Both the position numbers and the translations under genes were made by a program. A stretch of 64,000 bases of DNA from CALOAD01 sp942491415. Its GTDB lineage: Bacteria; Cyanobacteriota; Vampirovibrionia; Gastranaerophilales; CALOAD01. The notes under the pieces were generated by a model, which ran no database searches, had not been told where the DNA came from, and saw nothing but the letters and a program-made list of their open reading frames with translations. Below are positions 51,828-61,046 of this stretch, one piece after another (positions within the stretch are counted from its first letter, which is position 1; the number at the start of each line of letters is the position of its first letter). The stretch lies in NCBI GenBank assembly GCA_942491415.1, contig CALOAD010000009.1:124001-188000 (forward strand), given 5' to 3'.

Positions 51828-52586
51828 TTAAACTAATTCAGCTTCTTTTCTTTGGCTCAAGCTGTTTGTTGATTCTACCAATGCTCTTACTACTGCTGTC
51901 ATTTCGATAACAGTGTTGAGCTTGTTAATGCAAGTGCCGACTCCAATAGCTGAAGCACCTGCGGCAAAAGCAAGTTTAGCTGTTGTTGTGGTTATTCCGC
52001 TTGCTGTCATTACAGGTATTTCGGTGTTTCTTGCAATTTCAATGGTATGAGCAATAGATACGTTTGCTTTTTCTAAAAGACCTCTAGCTCCTGTGTTTTG
52101 AACATTTGCAACCGAAGCGCCCTCTGTTTGGATTAGGTCAACGCCTATAGTTTCAAGGTTTTGAGCTAATTTTATTTGTTCATTAATTTCAATATGTCCC
52201 GGAATTGTAACGCTTAAGAAAATATCTTTTCCTATTAAGTTTCTCGTTTTCTGGGAAATTTCAAAAACTTCTTCAGCGCCAACTCTTAGACCTTTTTTAT
52301 AAAGTACGTCAAAGTTTCCTACTTCAACTGCATCGGCTCCGTATTCAACAGCCATTTTAAGTTCCTCAGGATTGATTGAAGATACAAAAAGGGCGATATC
52401 TGTTAATTCTCTTGCAGCTTCGATTATTTCTTTTTTTGCACTTATATCAACAGCATTTGCTTGTCCTTGATTTGCTGCTTTCACAACCTTTTTAACATTT
52501 TCAATGTCAAAATTATCAATACCTGCAATTACTTTTACTGCTCTGTTTTCTTTTAAAGCTTGTTTAAAGTTCTCAATTCTGTTCAT
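51828..52586 (-). CDS. Ycf23/DUF561 family TIM-barrel protein
   Basis: 252 residues. Start FKQALKENRAVKVIAGIDNF (7-26), then VKKVVKAANQGQANAVDISA, VSSINPEELKMAVEYGADAV, and the phosphate-binding-type C-terminal half PVMTASGITTTTAKLAFAAG followed by ASAIGVGTCINKL. The order and sequence match the Ycf23 (DUF561) family, encoded in cyanobacteria and in red-algal plastids and with no established function. A (beta/alpha)8 barrel is implied by the repeating strand pattern. It is one of the strongest phylogenetic signals in the window. Single gene. Confidence 0.85.
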   Translation of the reverse strand: MNRIENFKQALKENRAVKVIAGIDNFDIENVKKVVKAANQGQANAVDISAKKEIIEAARELTDIALFVSSINPEELKMAVEYGADAVEVGNFDVLYKKGLRVGAEEVFEISQKTRNLIGKDIFLSVTIPGHIEINEQIKLAQNLETIGVDLIQTEGASVANVQNTGARGLLEKANVSIAHTIEIARNTEIPVMTASGITTTTAKLAFAAGASAIGVGTCINKLNTVIEMTAVVRALVESTNSLSQRKEAELV

Positions 52587-52708
52587 ACTTCTGTTTTTAC
52601 CTCTTATAGCTTAATTTCAAAATAATTATATCATCAAAAATCAAAAGAGGGTTATTAAAAAATATTAGCGGTATAATGGTGATTAATTATTAACTTGAAG
52701 GAAAGATA

Positions 52709-53350
52709 TTGAGAAATCCTAACCTTAAAATAAACAAGGCTTTTGGCAGCATTAATGATGTATTAAATACTGTAGTAAAAGATCTTGGCATAGATAAAGC
52801 TTTCAAAAAAAATACTTTGCTTGGGTTTTGGTCTCAAATAGTGGGCAGTAGGTTTTGTGATAAATCTAAAGCTGTCGGTGTGATAGAAAAATACGGCAAA
52901 GAGATTTTACTTGTGGCTGTATGTTCGCATTCTGTATCTCAAGAGCTGTATATGTTTAAAGATGATATTATAAAGAAACTTTATCCGATAGCAAAATCCT
53001 TGGGTATCGATATAAAAGATATTATTTTTACGCCAAAACTTTGGGAAAAGTCTCAAAAACAATTTCATGATAATACTGAAGGTTATTACGAGAAAATTAA
53101 AAAAGATCCTAAGCCTGGAGAGTTAGAAGAAATAGAAGTGCCTGATGTTATTGTTAAGTCGATAATAGACTCGATTAATATCGATGATGAAGAATTAAAA
53201 GAAAGAGCCTTTAAATTGGCTGTAAATGATGTCAAATTACAGATTTGGAAGAAAAATAACGGCTACCCTTCTTGTGTTAAATGCGGTATTCCCGTTAATT
53301 ATATAAACACACAGGAAGAGCCTTTATGCCCTTCCTGTAAGTATAATTAA
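52709..53350 (+). CDS. DciA/DUF721-like protein with C-terminal zinc ribbon
   Basis: 213 residues from TTG at 52709 (GAAGGAAAG 7 nt upstream). The first ~110 residues match the DUF721/DciA pattern: INDVLNTVVKDLGI, LLGFWSQIVGSRFCDKSKAV, then ILLVAVCSHSVSQELYMFKD and IIKKLYPIAKSLGID. DciA proteins assist loading of the replicative helicase in many bacteria lacking DnaC. An acidic linker (~135-170) and a zinc ribbon (CVKCGIPVN, LCPSCKYN) follow, which most DciA proteins lack. Function in helicase loading is inference from the family. Confidence 0.75.
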   Translation: MRNPNLKINKAFGSINDVLNTVVKDLGIDKAFKKNTLLGFWSQIVGSRFCDKSKAVGVIEKYGKEILLVAVCSHSVSQELYMFKDDIIKKLYPIAKSLGIDIKDIIFTPKLWEKSQKQFHDNTEGYYEKIKKDPKPGELEEIEVPDVIVKSIIDSINIDDEELKERAFKLAVNDVKLQIWKKNNGYPSCVKCGIPVNYINTQEEPLCPSCKYN

Positions 53351-53358
53351 TTTTTTAT

Positions 53359-54267
53359 TCAAGAACATTTTCTAACGGGTTTTACCCAAAACCCCATGGG
53401 GTCAACGGGAGTTCCGTGAACGTACAATCCCCAGTGTAAGTGAGGTCCTGTTGAAATGCCTGTAGAGCCGACTTCGCCGATTTTATCTCCTTCTTTTACC
53501 ATTTGACCTTCTTTTACATCTATTTTAGACATATGAAGATACATTGATACAACCCCTTGACCGTGGTCTATTGCTATTGTTCCTCCGTGGAGTCTAAATT
53601 GCTCTGCTACAAGAACTTTTCCGTTCGTTAATGCTACAATTTCTTGTCCTTGAGGGGCTTTTATGTCAACACCCTTGTGATAACTACCGGGACATCCGTT
53701 ATAATATCTATTTAATCCATATACAGAACTTACACAACCTTCTGTAGGATTAGTGAAAGGAGGTTGTGTCCAGTGAGCTACATTTGATAAAAAGCCTTTA
53801 GCACTTCCCACTTTTCTTAACTCTCTTCTAGTTGCAGTCAATCCGCCTTTTTTACCGCTTAAAGTTATGTATTGATTTGGATATCGTTTGACTCTAACTT
53901 TTAAAAGTCTTTTATCGTTTAGATATCCTGTAGAATCTTTGAGCGAAATTCTGAAATCACCTGTTTTTTCAAAAGCACTAAGTCCTAAAAAACCTTCATA
54001 GTCGTTTTGTCCTTTACTAAATAAATCAAAACGTCTTCCTTTGTAGATAAAATAAGGTTTATTAAGGGCTTGAGGCGATTTTACAACGATTTTAACCGTA
54101 TCACCTTGATATGCAATTTCTTTAGGAGTGATAATTATTTCTTTTTTTAAACATTTATTACACTCATTAGCATACGCTTTAAATGGGTGATAATCTGCCT
54201 TTAGAGAAATAACTCCTATTGTAGTTGTTAAAATAGCTGTAACTAAAGTTAAAATAATACCTCTCAT
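53359..54267 (-). CDS. M23-family (LytM) peptidase, secreted
   Basis: 302 residues. N-terminal signal/anchor (MRGIILTLVTAILTTTIGVISL), a beta-rich middle domain (~45-140), then an M23 domain. The zinc ligands are in SYHKGVDIKAP (His/Asp) and STGISTGPHLHWGLYV (HxH), with IDHGQGVVSMYLHMS between them. Full catalytic motifs suggest an active D,D- or D,L-endopeptidase that trims peptidoglycan cross-links. GGAGAA precedes the ATG. It is divergent from obg, with 79 bp between. Confidence 0.9.
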   Translation of the reverse strand: MRGIILTLVTAILTTTIGVISLKADYHPFKAYANECNKCLKKEIIITPKEIAYQGDTVKIVVKSPQALNKPYFIYKGRRFDLFSKGQNDYEGFLGLSAFEKTGDFRISLKDSTGYLNDKRLLKVRVKRYPNQYITLSGKKGGLTATRRELRKVGSAKGFLSNVAHWTQPPFTNPTEGCVSSVYGLNRYYNGCPGSYHKGVDIKAPQGQEIVALTNGKVLVAEQFRLHGGTIAIDHGQGVVSMYLHMSKIDVKEGQMVKEGDKIGEVGSTGISTGPHLHWGLYVHGTPVDPMGFWVKPVRKCS

Positions 54268-54346
54268 TGTTTTCTCCGTTTTATAATTAGATGTATAAGT
54301 CTAGTTTAATAGAAATATGTGTAAATAGTATTTGAAGATAAGATAA

Positions 54347-55609
54347 ATGTTTATTGATAAAGCTAAAGTAAGAGTAATTTCAGGTTCCGGCGGTAATGGA
54401 ATGGTAGCCTGGAGAAGAGAAAAATATGAAGATATGGGTGGACCTGCCGGTGGTGATGGTGGCAAAGGCGGTAGTGTAATGCTGCAAATAGACGAAAGTT
54501 TGTCGACTTTGCTTGATTTTAAATATAAATCCATCTTTCAAGCCGATTGCGGAGAAAATGGTAGAAGTAAAAACCAACACGGTAAAAATGGACAGAATTT
54601 AGTAATAAAAGTTCCCTGTGGAACAATTGTAAAAGATCCTGTTAATAACAAAATCATTGGTGACCTGATATCTCCGGGGCAAACATTAATTGTAGCTCAA
54701 GGAGGAAGGGGCGGTCGAGGTAATTCAAGATTTATATCATCAACAAGACAAGCTCCACAGTTTTGTGAGCCGGGAGAGCCTGGAATAGAAAGAGAATTAG
54801 AGTTAGAACTTAAGCTTATTGCCGATGTTGGACTCTGCGGAATGCCTAATGCGGGAAAATCTACATTGATAAGCGTTATTAGCGCAGCCAAGCCTAAAAT
54901 AGCAGATTATCCTTTTACAACTTTGGCACCTAACCTTGGGGTGATTAAAAAGTCTGATGGTGACGGTTTTGTAGTTGCCGATATTCCGGGATTAATTGAA
55001 GGAGCAAGTGAAGGCATTGGCTTAGGACATGAATTTTTAAGACATGTGGAAAGAACTCGTTTTTTACTTCATTTGGTAGATTTAACAGAAGAAAACCCTA
55101 TCAGTAATTATAAAATAATAAATGAGGAGCTGCAAAAATATGGCAGTAGGTTATCTGATATAAAACAAGTTGTTGTATTGAATAAAGCTGATGCGATTCC
55201 TGAAGAAGAGGCTCTAAAGATAAAAGCCGAATTTGAACAATTTTCTTCCGATGTGCATATAATATCTGCGGTTTCAAGAAAAGGTGTTTCGGAGCTTGTA
55301 GGTTATGTGACCAAGCTTGTGGATGAAATACCGCAACCTGAATTAAAAGTTGAGGTTGAAGAAGATTTTGTGGCTCACGATAATGATGATAGTAGTTATG
55401 CTATTTATAAAGAGAAAAAAGCTTTTATAGTTGCAGGTGGCAAGGTGGAACGTCTTGTATCCGTTACAGATTCTCGAAATACTGAACAAATGTTTAGATT
55501 GCAAAATATATTAACAGCGATGGGAGTCTTTGAAGCGCTTAAAGAATCAGGAATTCAAGAAGGTGATACAGTAAAAATTGGTCACATAGAGTTTGAATAT
55601 TATTCTTAA
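54347..55609 (+). CDS. obg: GTPase Obg/CgtA
   Basis: 420 residues; ribosome-associated GTPase for 50S maturation and stress control. The Gly-rich Obg fold (1-~158) includes SGGNGMVAWRREKYEDMGG and GGDGGKGGSVM. The G domain (~159-330) has G1 GMPNAGKST, G3 DIPGLIE, G4 NKAD and G5 SAVSRKG. A C-terminal OCT-type domain (~345-420) contains FRLQNILTAMGVFEALKESG and EGDTVKIGHIEFEY. All nucleotide-binding motifs are intact. Single gene or first of a short unit; the next gene starts 68 nt later. Confidence 0.96.
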   Translation: MFIDKAKVRVISGSGGNGMVAWRREKYEDMGGPAGGDGGKGGSVMLQIDESLSTLLDFKYKSIFQADCGENGRSKNQHGKNGQNLVIKVPCGTIVKDPVNNKIIGDLISPGQTLIVAQGGRGGRGNSRFISSTRQAPQFCEPGEPGIERELELELKLIADVGLCGMPNAGKSTLISVISAAKPKIADYPFTTLAPNLGVIKKSDGDGFVVADIPGLIEGASEGIGLGHEFLRHVERTRFLLHLVDLTEENPISNYKIINEELQKYGSRLSDIKQVVVLNKADAIPEEEALKIKAEFEQFSSDVHIISAVSRKGVSELVGYVTKLVDEIPQPELKVEVEEDFVAHDNDDSSYAIYKEKKAFIVAGGKVERLVSVTDSRNTEQMFRLQNILTAMGVFEALKESGIQEGDTVKIGHIEFEYYS

Positions 55610-55677
55610 AGTGGCATAATTTTTATAGTGTAATATGTACACAAAAAATAGATAAAGATAAAGATGGGAGTTTCAAA

Positions 55678-56844
55678 ATGAAAGACAAGCAATTTTTAAT
55701 GATTCCGGGACCCACTCCTGTGCCTGAGACAGCTTTGATGGCAATGGCAAAACATCCATTAGGACATAGAAGCAAGGAATTCTCGTCGATATTAAAAGAA
55801 GTGTATGCCGATCTTAAATGGTTATACCAAACTAAAGAAGATGTTTTTATCTTTACTTCAAGCGGAACAGGAGCAATGGAAGCCGCTTTGGGGAATTTGG
55901 TGAATCCAGGTGATAATGTTTTAAGTCTTGTGATAGGTAATTTTGGTGATCGATGGGCTAAAGTTGCCAAGTCAAAAGGCGCTAATGTTGAAAAGATTGA
56001 AGTTGAATGGGGACAAGCGATTGATCCTGTGGTTTTAAGAAAAAGACTTCAAGAAGACGTAAATAAAGAAATAAAAATGGTTACGCTGACTCATAATGAG
56101 ACTTCTACGGGAGTTACAAATCCTGTAAAAGAATTGGTACAAGTGATTAAAGAACACGGTGCTTTATCAATTGTCGATGGGGTTTCAAGTGTAGGAGCCA
56201 TAAAAATAGATATGGATGATTGGGGCATTGATGTTCTTATTTCAGGTTGTCAAAAAGGATTTATGATACCTCCCGGCTTGGCGTTTCTGGCATGTAGCGA
56301 GAGAGCAATGAAAGCTTCTGAACAGTGTAAATATCCAAGTTTTTATTTTAATTTTGCTGCTCATAAAAAAGCCGTAGCAGATAATTCAACCCCTTATACT
56401 CCTGCTGTTTCTCTTATTATGGCATTAAGAGAAACCTTAAAAATGATGAAAGAAGAAGGTAGAGACAATATTTTTGACCGGCATGCGAAATTGGCAAAAG
56501 CTGTAAGATTTGCAGTTAAGGCTTTAGGTCTCAGGCTTTTAGTTAAAGATGATGAAATTGCAAGTAATGCAATTACTTCGATAATTCCGCCTGAGGGAAT
56601 AAGTGTGCCTGATATAAGAAAACATTTACAAGATGAATTTGACCTTGTTGTCGCTAATGGACAAGGGCAGTTTAAAGATAAAATATTTAGAATGGGACAT
56701 CTTGGATTTGTGAGTGAACGTGATGTCATTGCCTCAGTGGGTGCGCTAGAGGCAACATTAGTAAAGCTTGGATATCAATTCCCTAAAGGAGTTGGTGTTG
56801 CAGCTGCAATAGATGTATTTACACAAGAAAATGTTAAAGTCTAG
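55678..56844 (+). CDS. Class V aminotransferase (serine/alanine-glyoxylate type)
   Basis: 388 residues; PLP fold type I. The MIPGPTPVPETALMAMAKHP opening, FTSSGTGAMEAALGNLVNPG, THNETSTGV and the PLP-lysine motif SGCQKGFMIPPGL (~193-205) identify the serine-pyruvate/alanine-glyoxylate aminotransferase group, close to the cyanobacterial protein once called soluble hydrogenase 42-kDa subunit. Together with serA (16 nt downstream) it probably provides the transamination step to or from serine. Whether it replaces SerC (phosphoserine) or makes serine/glycine from hydroxypyruvate/glyoxylate is not decidable here. GGGAG precedes the ATG. Confidence 0.9.
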   Translation: MKDKQFLMIPGPTPVPETALMAMAKHPLGHRSKEFSSILKEVYADLKWLYQTKEDVFIFTSSGTGAMEAALGNLVNPGDNVLSLVIGNFGDRWAKVAKSKGANVEKIEVEWGQAIDPVVLRKRLQEDVNKEIKMVTLTHNETSTGVTNPVKELVQVIKEHGALSIVDGVSSVGAIKIDMDDWGIDVLISGCQKGFMIPPGLAFLACSERAMKASEQCKYPSFYFNFAAHKKAVADNSTPYTPAVSLIMALRETLKMMKEEGRDNIFDRHAKLAKAVRFAVKALGLRLLVKDDEIASNAITSIIPPEGISVPDIRKHLQDEFDLVVANGQGQFKDKIFRMGHLGFVSERDVIASVGALEATLVKLGYQFPKGVGVAAAIDVFTQENVKV

Positions 56845-56860
56845 AATCGGACGGTAAAAA

Positions 56861-58489
56861 ATGAGCAAAGTACTTATTACAGATAAAATAAATAAAGTAG
56901 CGGGCGATATTTTAGAAGGTGTTGCTCAAGTAGATTATAAAGAAACACTTCCTGAGGAGGAATTGATAAAAATCATTGGTGATTACGACGGTTTAATTGT
57001 AAGAAGCCAAACTAAAGTTACTCCTAAGGTTCTTGAAGCCGCTAAAAATATGAAAATTATAGGTAGAGCCGGTGTTGGTGTTGATAATATTGATATTAAC
57101 GAATCTACAAAAAGCGGCATTATTGTTGTAAATTCTCCTGATGGTAATACTACAGCAGCAGCTGAGCACACTGTAGCGTTAATGCTTTCAATGTCTCGTC
57201 ATGTACCTGATGCCAATGCTTCGACTAAAACAGGGAAATGGGAGCGTTCTAAATTTACAGGTACTGAAGTTTTCAAAAAAACATTAGGAATAATAGGACT
57301 TGGGAAAATAGGTTCTAGAGTCGCTAAAGCAGCATTAGGACTGGGGATGAGAGTTGTTGTCTATGATCCTTTTGCTTCAAAAAAAGTTATTGAAAATCTT
57401 GGAGCGAGTCCTGTTGATTCTTTAGAGAATTTTTGGTCGATTTGCGATTATATTACGGTGCATGTACCTAAAACCAAAGATACAATTGATCTTATAAATA
57501 AAGATACTATCGCCAAAATGAAAGATGGAGTGCGTATTATAAATTGCGCAAGAGGCGGTATTGTCAATGAAAATGATTTAAAAGAAGCTTTAGATTCAGG
57601 AAAAGTAGCTCAAGCTGCAGTTGATGTGTTTTCATCAGAGCCGCTAAAAGAAGATAATGTACTTTTAGAGTGCAAGGGTGATTTGATTCTAACGCCTCAT
57701 CTGGGTGCTAGTACTGAAGAAGCCCAGATAAATGTTGCAATAGATGTGGCAGAGCAAATAAGAGATGTTTTAAGTGGTTTAACTGCCCGTAGTGCTGTTA
57801 ATATCCCATCGTTAAGCGCAGATAGACTTGAGCCCGTGAAAGATTATATGGGATTAGCAGAGAATCTGGGGAAATTAGCACGACAAATAAGCAAAGGGGC
57901 GACACAACGCTTGGAGGTTGTCACAACAGGAACTTTGGCGCAGTTGGATATTTCTCCTCTTAAAATAGCTATTTTGCGTGGAATGCTGAGTTATAGTCTT
58001 GAAGGGGTTAATTTTGTAAATGCACCTGTGATTGCTAAAAGCCGTGGGATAGACATTGTAGAGACAAAATCTGAAAAAACAACAACTTATACAGGGCTTT
58101 TGACCGTTATTATTACAACCGATCAAGAAGTGCACACTGTCAGTGGTGCTCTTATGGCAAATAACTCTCCAAGAATAGTGAAGATAGATAATTACAGCAC
58201 CAGTATTGCTCCTGCTGAAAATATTATCATTGCTCCTCATCACGATAAGCCCGGCATGATTGCTCAAGTGGCTTCTGTGTTAGGTGCAAGTAACGTTAAT
58301 ATAAGCATGATGCAAGTGGCAAGAAAAGACATAACTGCCGGTGGTGAGTCAATTATGATTATTGATACCGATCAGCCTGTTGATCAGGATATTTTGGAAG
58401 AAATAAAAGAAGTTGACGGCATTTACGACGCAAGATATATAAGTTTGAATTCTGAAAAACAAGAAAAAACAAGTAATCTTTCTGCTTGA
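56861..58489 (+). CDS. serA: D-3-phosphoglycerate dehydrogenase
   Basis: 542 residues; first step of serine synthesis, oxidising 3-phosphoglycerate with NAD. Substrate/catalytic domain: VRSQTKVTPKVLEAAKNMKI, GRAGVGVDNIDI, Rossmann GLGKIGSRVAKAALGLGM (~147-164), catalytic Arg in INCARGGIVNE, Glu and His in TPHLGASTEEAQ. A second (ASB) domain spans ~320-450 and a C-terminal ACT domain ~455-530 (APHHDKPGMIAQVASVLGAS), so it is the long, serine-regulated form found in cyanobacteria and Gram-positives. Likely co-transcribed with the aminotransferase. Confidence 0.95.
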   Translation: MSKVLITDKINKVAGDILEGVAQVDYKETLPEEELIKIIGDYDGLIVRSQTKVTPKVLEAAKNMKIIGRAGVGVDNIDINESTKSGIIVVNSPDGNTTAAAEHTVALMLSMSRHVPDANASTKTGKWERSKFTGTEVFKKTLGIIGLGKIGSRVAKAALGLGMRVVVYDPFASKKVIENLGASPVDSLENFWSICDYITVHVPKTKDTIDLINKDTIAKMKDGVRIINCARGGIVNENDLKEALDSGKVAQAAVDVFSSEPLKEDNVLLECKGDLILTPHLGASTEEAQINVAIDVAEQIRDVLSGLTARSAVNIPSLSADRLEPVKDYMGLAENLGKLARQISKGATQRLEVVTTGTLAQLDISPLKIAILRGMLSYSLEGVNFVNAPVIAKSRGIDIVETKSEKTTTYTGLLTVIITTDQEVHTVSGALMANNSPRIVKIDNYSTSIAPAENIIIAPHHDKPGMIAQVASVLGASNVNISMMQVARKDITAGGESIMIIDTDQPVDQDILEEIKEVDGIYDARYISLNSEKQEKTSNLSA

Positions 58490-58505
58490 TGTTTTTGGCG
58501 TGATT

Positions 58506-59141
58506 TTATAAAATATCTTCTTTAAAAGCTTTCATTGCAGCTTCTGTTCGGTCTGTAACTTCAAGTTTTTGAAAAATGTTTTTAATATGCGTTTTAACGG
58601 TATTCATACTGATGTAAAGAGTTTCAGATATTTGAATATTAGTTAGACCTTTGGAGATGCAAAGCAAAATCTCGGTCTCTCTTTCGGTGAGTTCGGGTTT
58701 TTTTTCTTCGGTATTATTCTGTAATCCTCGTAAAACAATTTGAGCGATATGAGGATCAAGCCAAGAAGCACCACCTATTGTTGTTTTTATCACATTAATT
58801 AATTCTTTTCCTTCTATATCTTTCATGCAATAAGAATTAGCCCCTGCTGTAAAAGCATCAAGGACTTCTTGATCTCCGTAATGAGAGGTTAACATTACTA
58901 TTTTTATATTGGGATGGTCTTTTTTTATTATTTTTGTTGCTTGAATACCATCCATTATAGGCATACCGATATCCATTAAAATTAAATCAGGATTGTGTTT
59001 TTTAGCCATTTCAACTGCCAGGTGACCATTTGAAGCGATATCTGCTATTTCAATATTAGATTCTGCTGATAATGTAGTTTTGAGTCCTACAGTTATAAGC
59101 TTGCAATCATCTACTATTAATATTTTTATTTTTTTATTCAT
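58506..59141 (-). CDS. NarL/FixJ-family response regulator
   Basis: 211 residues. Receiver domain 1-~120: acidic pocket in KILIVDDCKLI, phosphoacceptor Asp in DLILMDIGMPIMDG (~54-67), Thr/Ser in VMLTSHYG and Lys in YCMKDIEG. The LuxR-type HTH is ~148-208 (LTERETEILLCISKGLTNIQ, SMNTVKTHIKNIFQKL). It is 21 nt downstream of a histidine kinase in the same operon, so the two form a two-component pair. NarL regulators usually pair with HisKA_3 kinases; this kinase is of the HisKA type, as often seen in cyanobacteria. Confidence 0.94.
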   Translation of the reverse strand: MNKKIKILIVDDCKLITVGLKTTLSAESNIEIADIASNGHLAVEMAKKHNPDLILMDIGMPIMDGIQATKIIKKDHPNIKIVMLTSHYGDQEVLDAFTAGANSYCMKDIEGKELINVIKTTIGGASWLDPHIAQIVLRGLQNNTEEKKPELTERETEILLCISKGLTNIQISETLYISMNTVKTHIKNIFQKLEVTDRTEAAMKAFKEDIL

Positions 59142-59162
59142 ATTTAGAGACCTTTAAAATAA

Positions 59163-60365
59163 TTAAACTACAGGTAATGTTAAATTAAATACACTTCCTT
59201 TTCCTTCGGTGCTTTGAGCCCAAATTTTACCTTTGTGATTGTTTAAAACTTGAAAAGAATAAAATAGTCCCAGTCCGCTACCTGAAGGTTTTCGTCCTTT
59301 ACTTAGTGAAAATCTTTTGAATATATCTTTAATATCTGTTTTTGAGATTCCAATGCCGTTGTCTTTTATTGATATTAAAACAGAATTTTGTAGTTTAATA
59401 TCCTTATCCAGGCTTGAGTTTTCATAATCAGACGATTCTTTTTTTATTATGATAGGTTCTGATATGTATTCAACAGTACATTCAATCATCTTATTTATAA
59501 TACTGTTATTAATGGCATTACTTATAATATTATGAAAAACGCGCTTAATTTCACGTTCATCAGCGTTTATACTGATTTCATTTTGATCTGAGACTACGGT
59601 TATATCAATATTTTTTTCCAAAGCAAGGGAATTTACTTCGTTTGTAGATTGTTTTAAAAGTTCAATAATATCAAAATCCGTCTTATAAAGCTTTGCTATT
59701 CCCATGTCGTAACGATAAATTTCCAGAAGAGTACTTACCATTTCAAGAGATGAATTATTGGTGCTTTTTATTATTTCTAAAACTTCTTTTTGTTCAACGG
59801 TTATAGGACCGTAAGCTTCTTTTAATATGTGATCAACGGCTTGATTTTCTGCTAACATCGGGACTTTTAAATCGTGAGTTAGAGTTGCCACAAAGTTATC
59901 CCTTAGTCCTTGTTGTTTTTGCAGATTCTCTGCCATTTTATTGAAAGTTAATGAAAGCTCAGCTATCTCATCGTGTCCTTTCGTTTGCAGCCTATAGTTA
60001 AAGTTTCCCTTTGCCAGTTCATTGGCTGCATGTAAGAGTTTTAAAATGGGAGTTGTAATTGTTCGTGAAAAAATAATAGCAATAAAAATGGCTACAAAAA
60101 GACTTATTATAGAGATGCTAAGAATGGATTTTGCTTTAGGTATTCTGGTATTTTTTTGGATTAAATACTCTGTTGTTAAGGGAGTTTTGGCATTAGATGT
60201 CTTTATAAGATCTTTAGTATAGTCACTTGTAAGTATTCCAATCGTAATATTTGCGATTGCAAATAAAGGAATAATCGTAGTGAAAAGCACTAAAATAAGC
60301 AATTTTGTTGTAATTGTTTCAAAAGTACTTATTCGTTTAATTAATCGTTTGAAAAATTTAATCAT
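59163..60365 (-). CDS. Membrane sensor histidine kinase (HAMP-HisKA-HATPase)
   Basis: 400 residues. TM1 ~19-46 (TKLLILVLFTTIIPLFAIAN), a short periplasmic loop (~47-78), TM2 ~79-102 (SILSISIISLFVAIFIAII). HAMP ~103-155 (RTITTPILKLLHAANELAKG). HisKA with the H-box NFVATLTHDLKVPML (~163-177). HATPase with N box FHNIISNAINNS, G1 DNGIGI and G2 GSGLGLF. The small loop suggests sensing of the membrane state or via a partner, not a large ligand domain. Cognate regulator is the next gene. The same THDLK H-box occurs in the 824-aa kinase. Confidence 0.93.
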   Translation of the reverse strand: MIKFFKRLIKRISTFETITTKLLILVLFTTIIPLFAIANITIGILTSDYTKDLIKTSNAKTPLTTEYLIQKNTRIPKAKSILSISIISLFVAIFIAIIFSRTITTPILKLLHAANELAKGNFNYRLQTKGHDEIAELSLTFNKMAENLQKQQGLRDNFVATLTHDLKVPMLAENQAVDHILKEAYGPITVEQKEVLEIIKSTNNSSLEMVSTLLEIYRYDMGIAKLYKTDFDIIELLKQSTNEVNSLALEKNIDITVVSDQNEISINADEREIKRVFHNIISNAINNSIINKMIECTVEYISEPIIIKKESSDYENSSLDKDIKLQNSVLISIKDNGIGISKTDIKDIFKRFSLSKGRKPSGSGLGLFYSFQVLNNHKGKIWAQSTEGKGSVFNLTLPVV

Positions 60366-60473
60366 TTTAAATTTATTGTCCCAAATTATCGAACTTCATA
60401 TTATGAATCTAGTATAATTCTATTATAATAAATTTAATGATATTAGTGGAATTATTACAAAAGAGATATAAAA

Positions 60474-61046
60474 ATGAAAAAAAATATGCCGGCAGTTTTT
60501 TTGGATCGTGATGGAACTTTAATACATGAAGCGCACTATTTAAAAGAGTTAAAAGATTTAAAACCTTTTGATGAAACATATGAAGCGATCAAAAAATTAA
60601 ACCAAAATAATATACTTGCAATAATGGTCTCAAATCAATCAGGAGTGGCAAGAGGCTATTTTGATGAAGAAAATGTTAAGTTTTTAAATACAAGTCTCAA
60701 TAATATGTTGAAAGATAAAGGGGCTTATCTTGACGGATTTTATTATTGTCCACATCATCCAAAGGGAATTGTTGAAAAATATTCAAAAATTTGTGACTGC
60801 CGAAAGCCTAAAAAAGGTCTTATAGATCAAGCTTTAGTAGATTTTCCCGAGATAGTCTTGGAAAGTTCTTATGTAGTAGGGGATAAACCCTGTGATATTG
60901 AGCTTGCAAAAAATTCTCAATGTAAAAGTGTTTTTGTAAAAACAGGTCATGGCGAAGATTTTGATACATCTTTAATAAAAGCTGATTATATAGCAAAAGG
61001 TATAAAAGAAGCTATTGAGTCGATTTTAAGCGATATTTCAATTTAA
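60474..61046 (+). CDS. gmhB: D-glycero-D-manno-heptose 1,7-bisphosphate phosphatase
   Basis: 190 residues; HAD-superfamily phosphatase. Motif I FLDRDGTLI (9-17), the histidinol-phosphatase/GmhB zinc loop CPHHPKG...CDCRKPKKG, SNQSGVARG (motif II region), and motif IV VVGDKPCDIELA. GmhB dephosphorylates ADP-heptose precursors for LPS or other surface glycans. No other heptose gene is in the window, so a role on a different bisphosphate sugar cannot be excluded. Its last 9 nt overlap the converging kinase gene. Confidence 0.88.
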   Translation: MKKNMPAVFLDRDGTLIHEAHYLKELKDLKPFDETYEAIKKLNQNNILAIMVSNQSGVARGYFDEENVKFLNTSLNNMLKDKGAYLDGFYYCPHHPKGIVEKYSKICDCRKPKKGLIDQALVDFPEIVLESSYVVGDKPCDIELAKNSQCKSVFVKTGHGEDFDTSLIKADYIAKGIKEAIESILSDISI

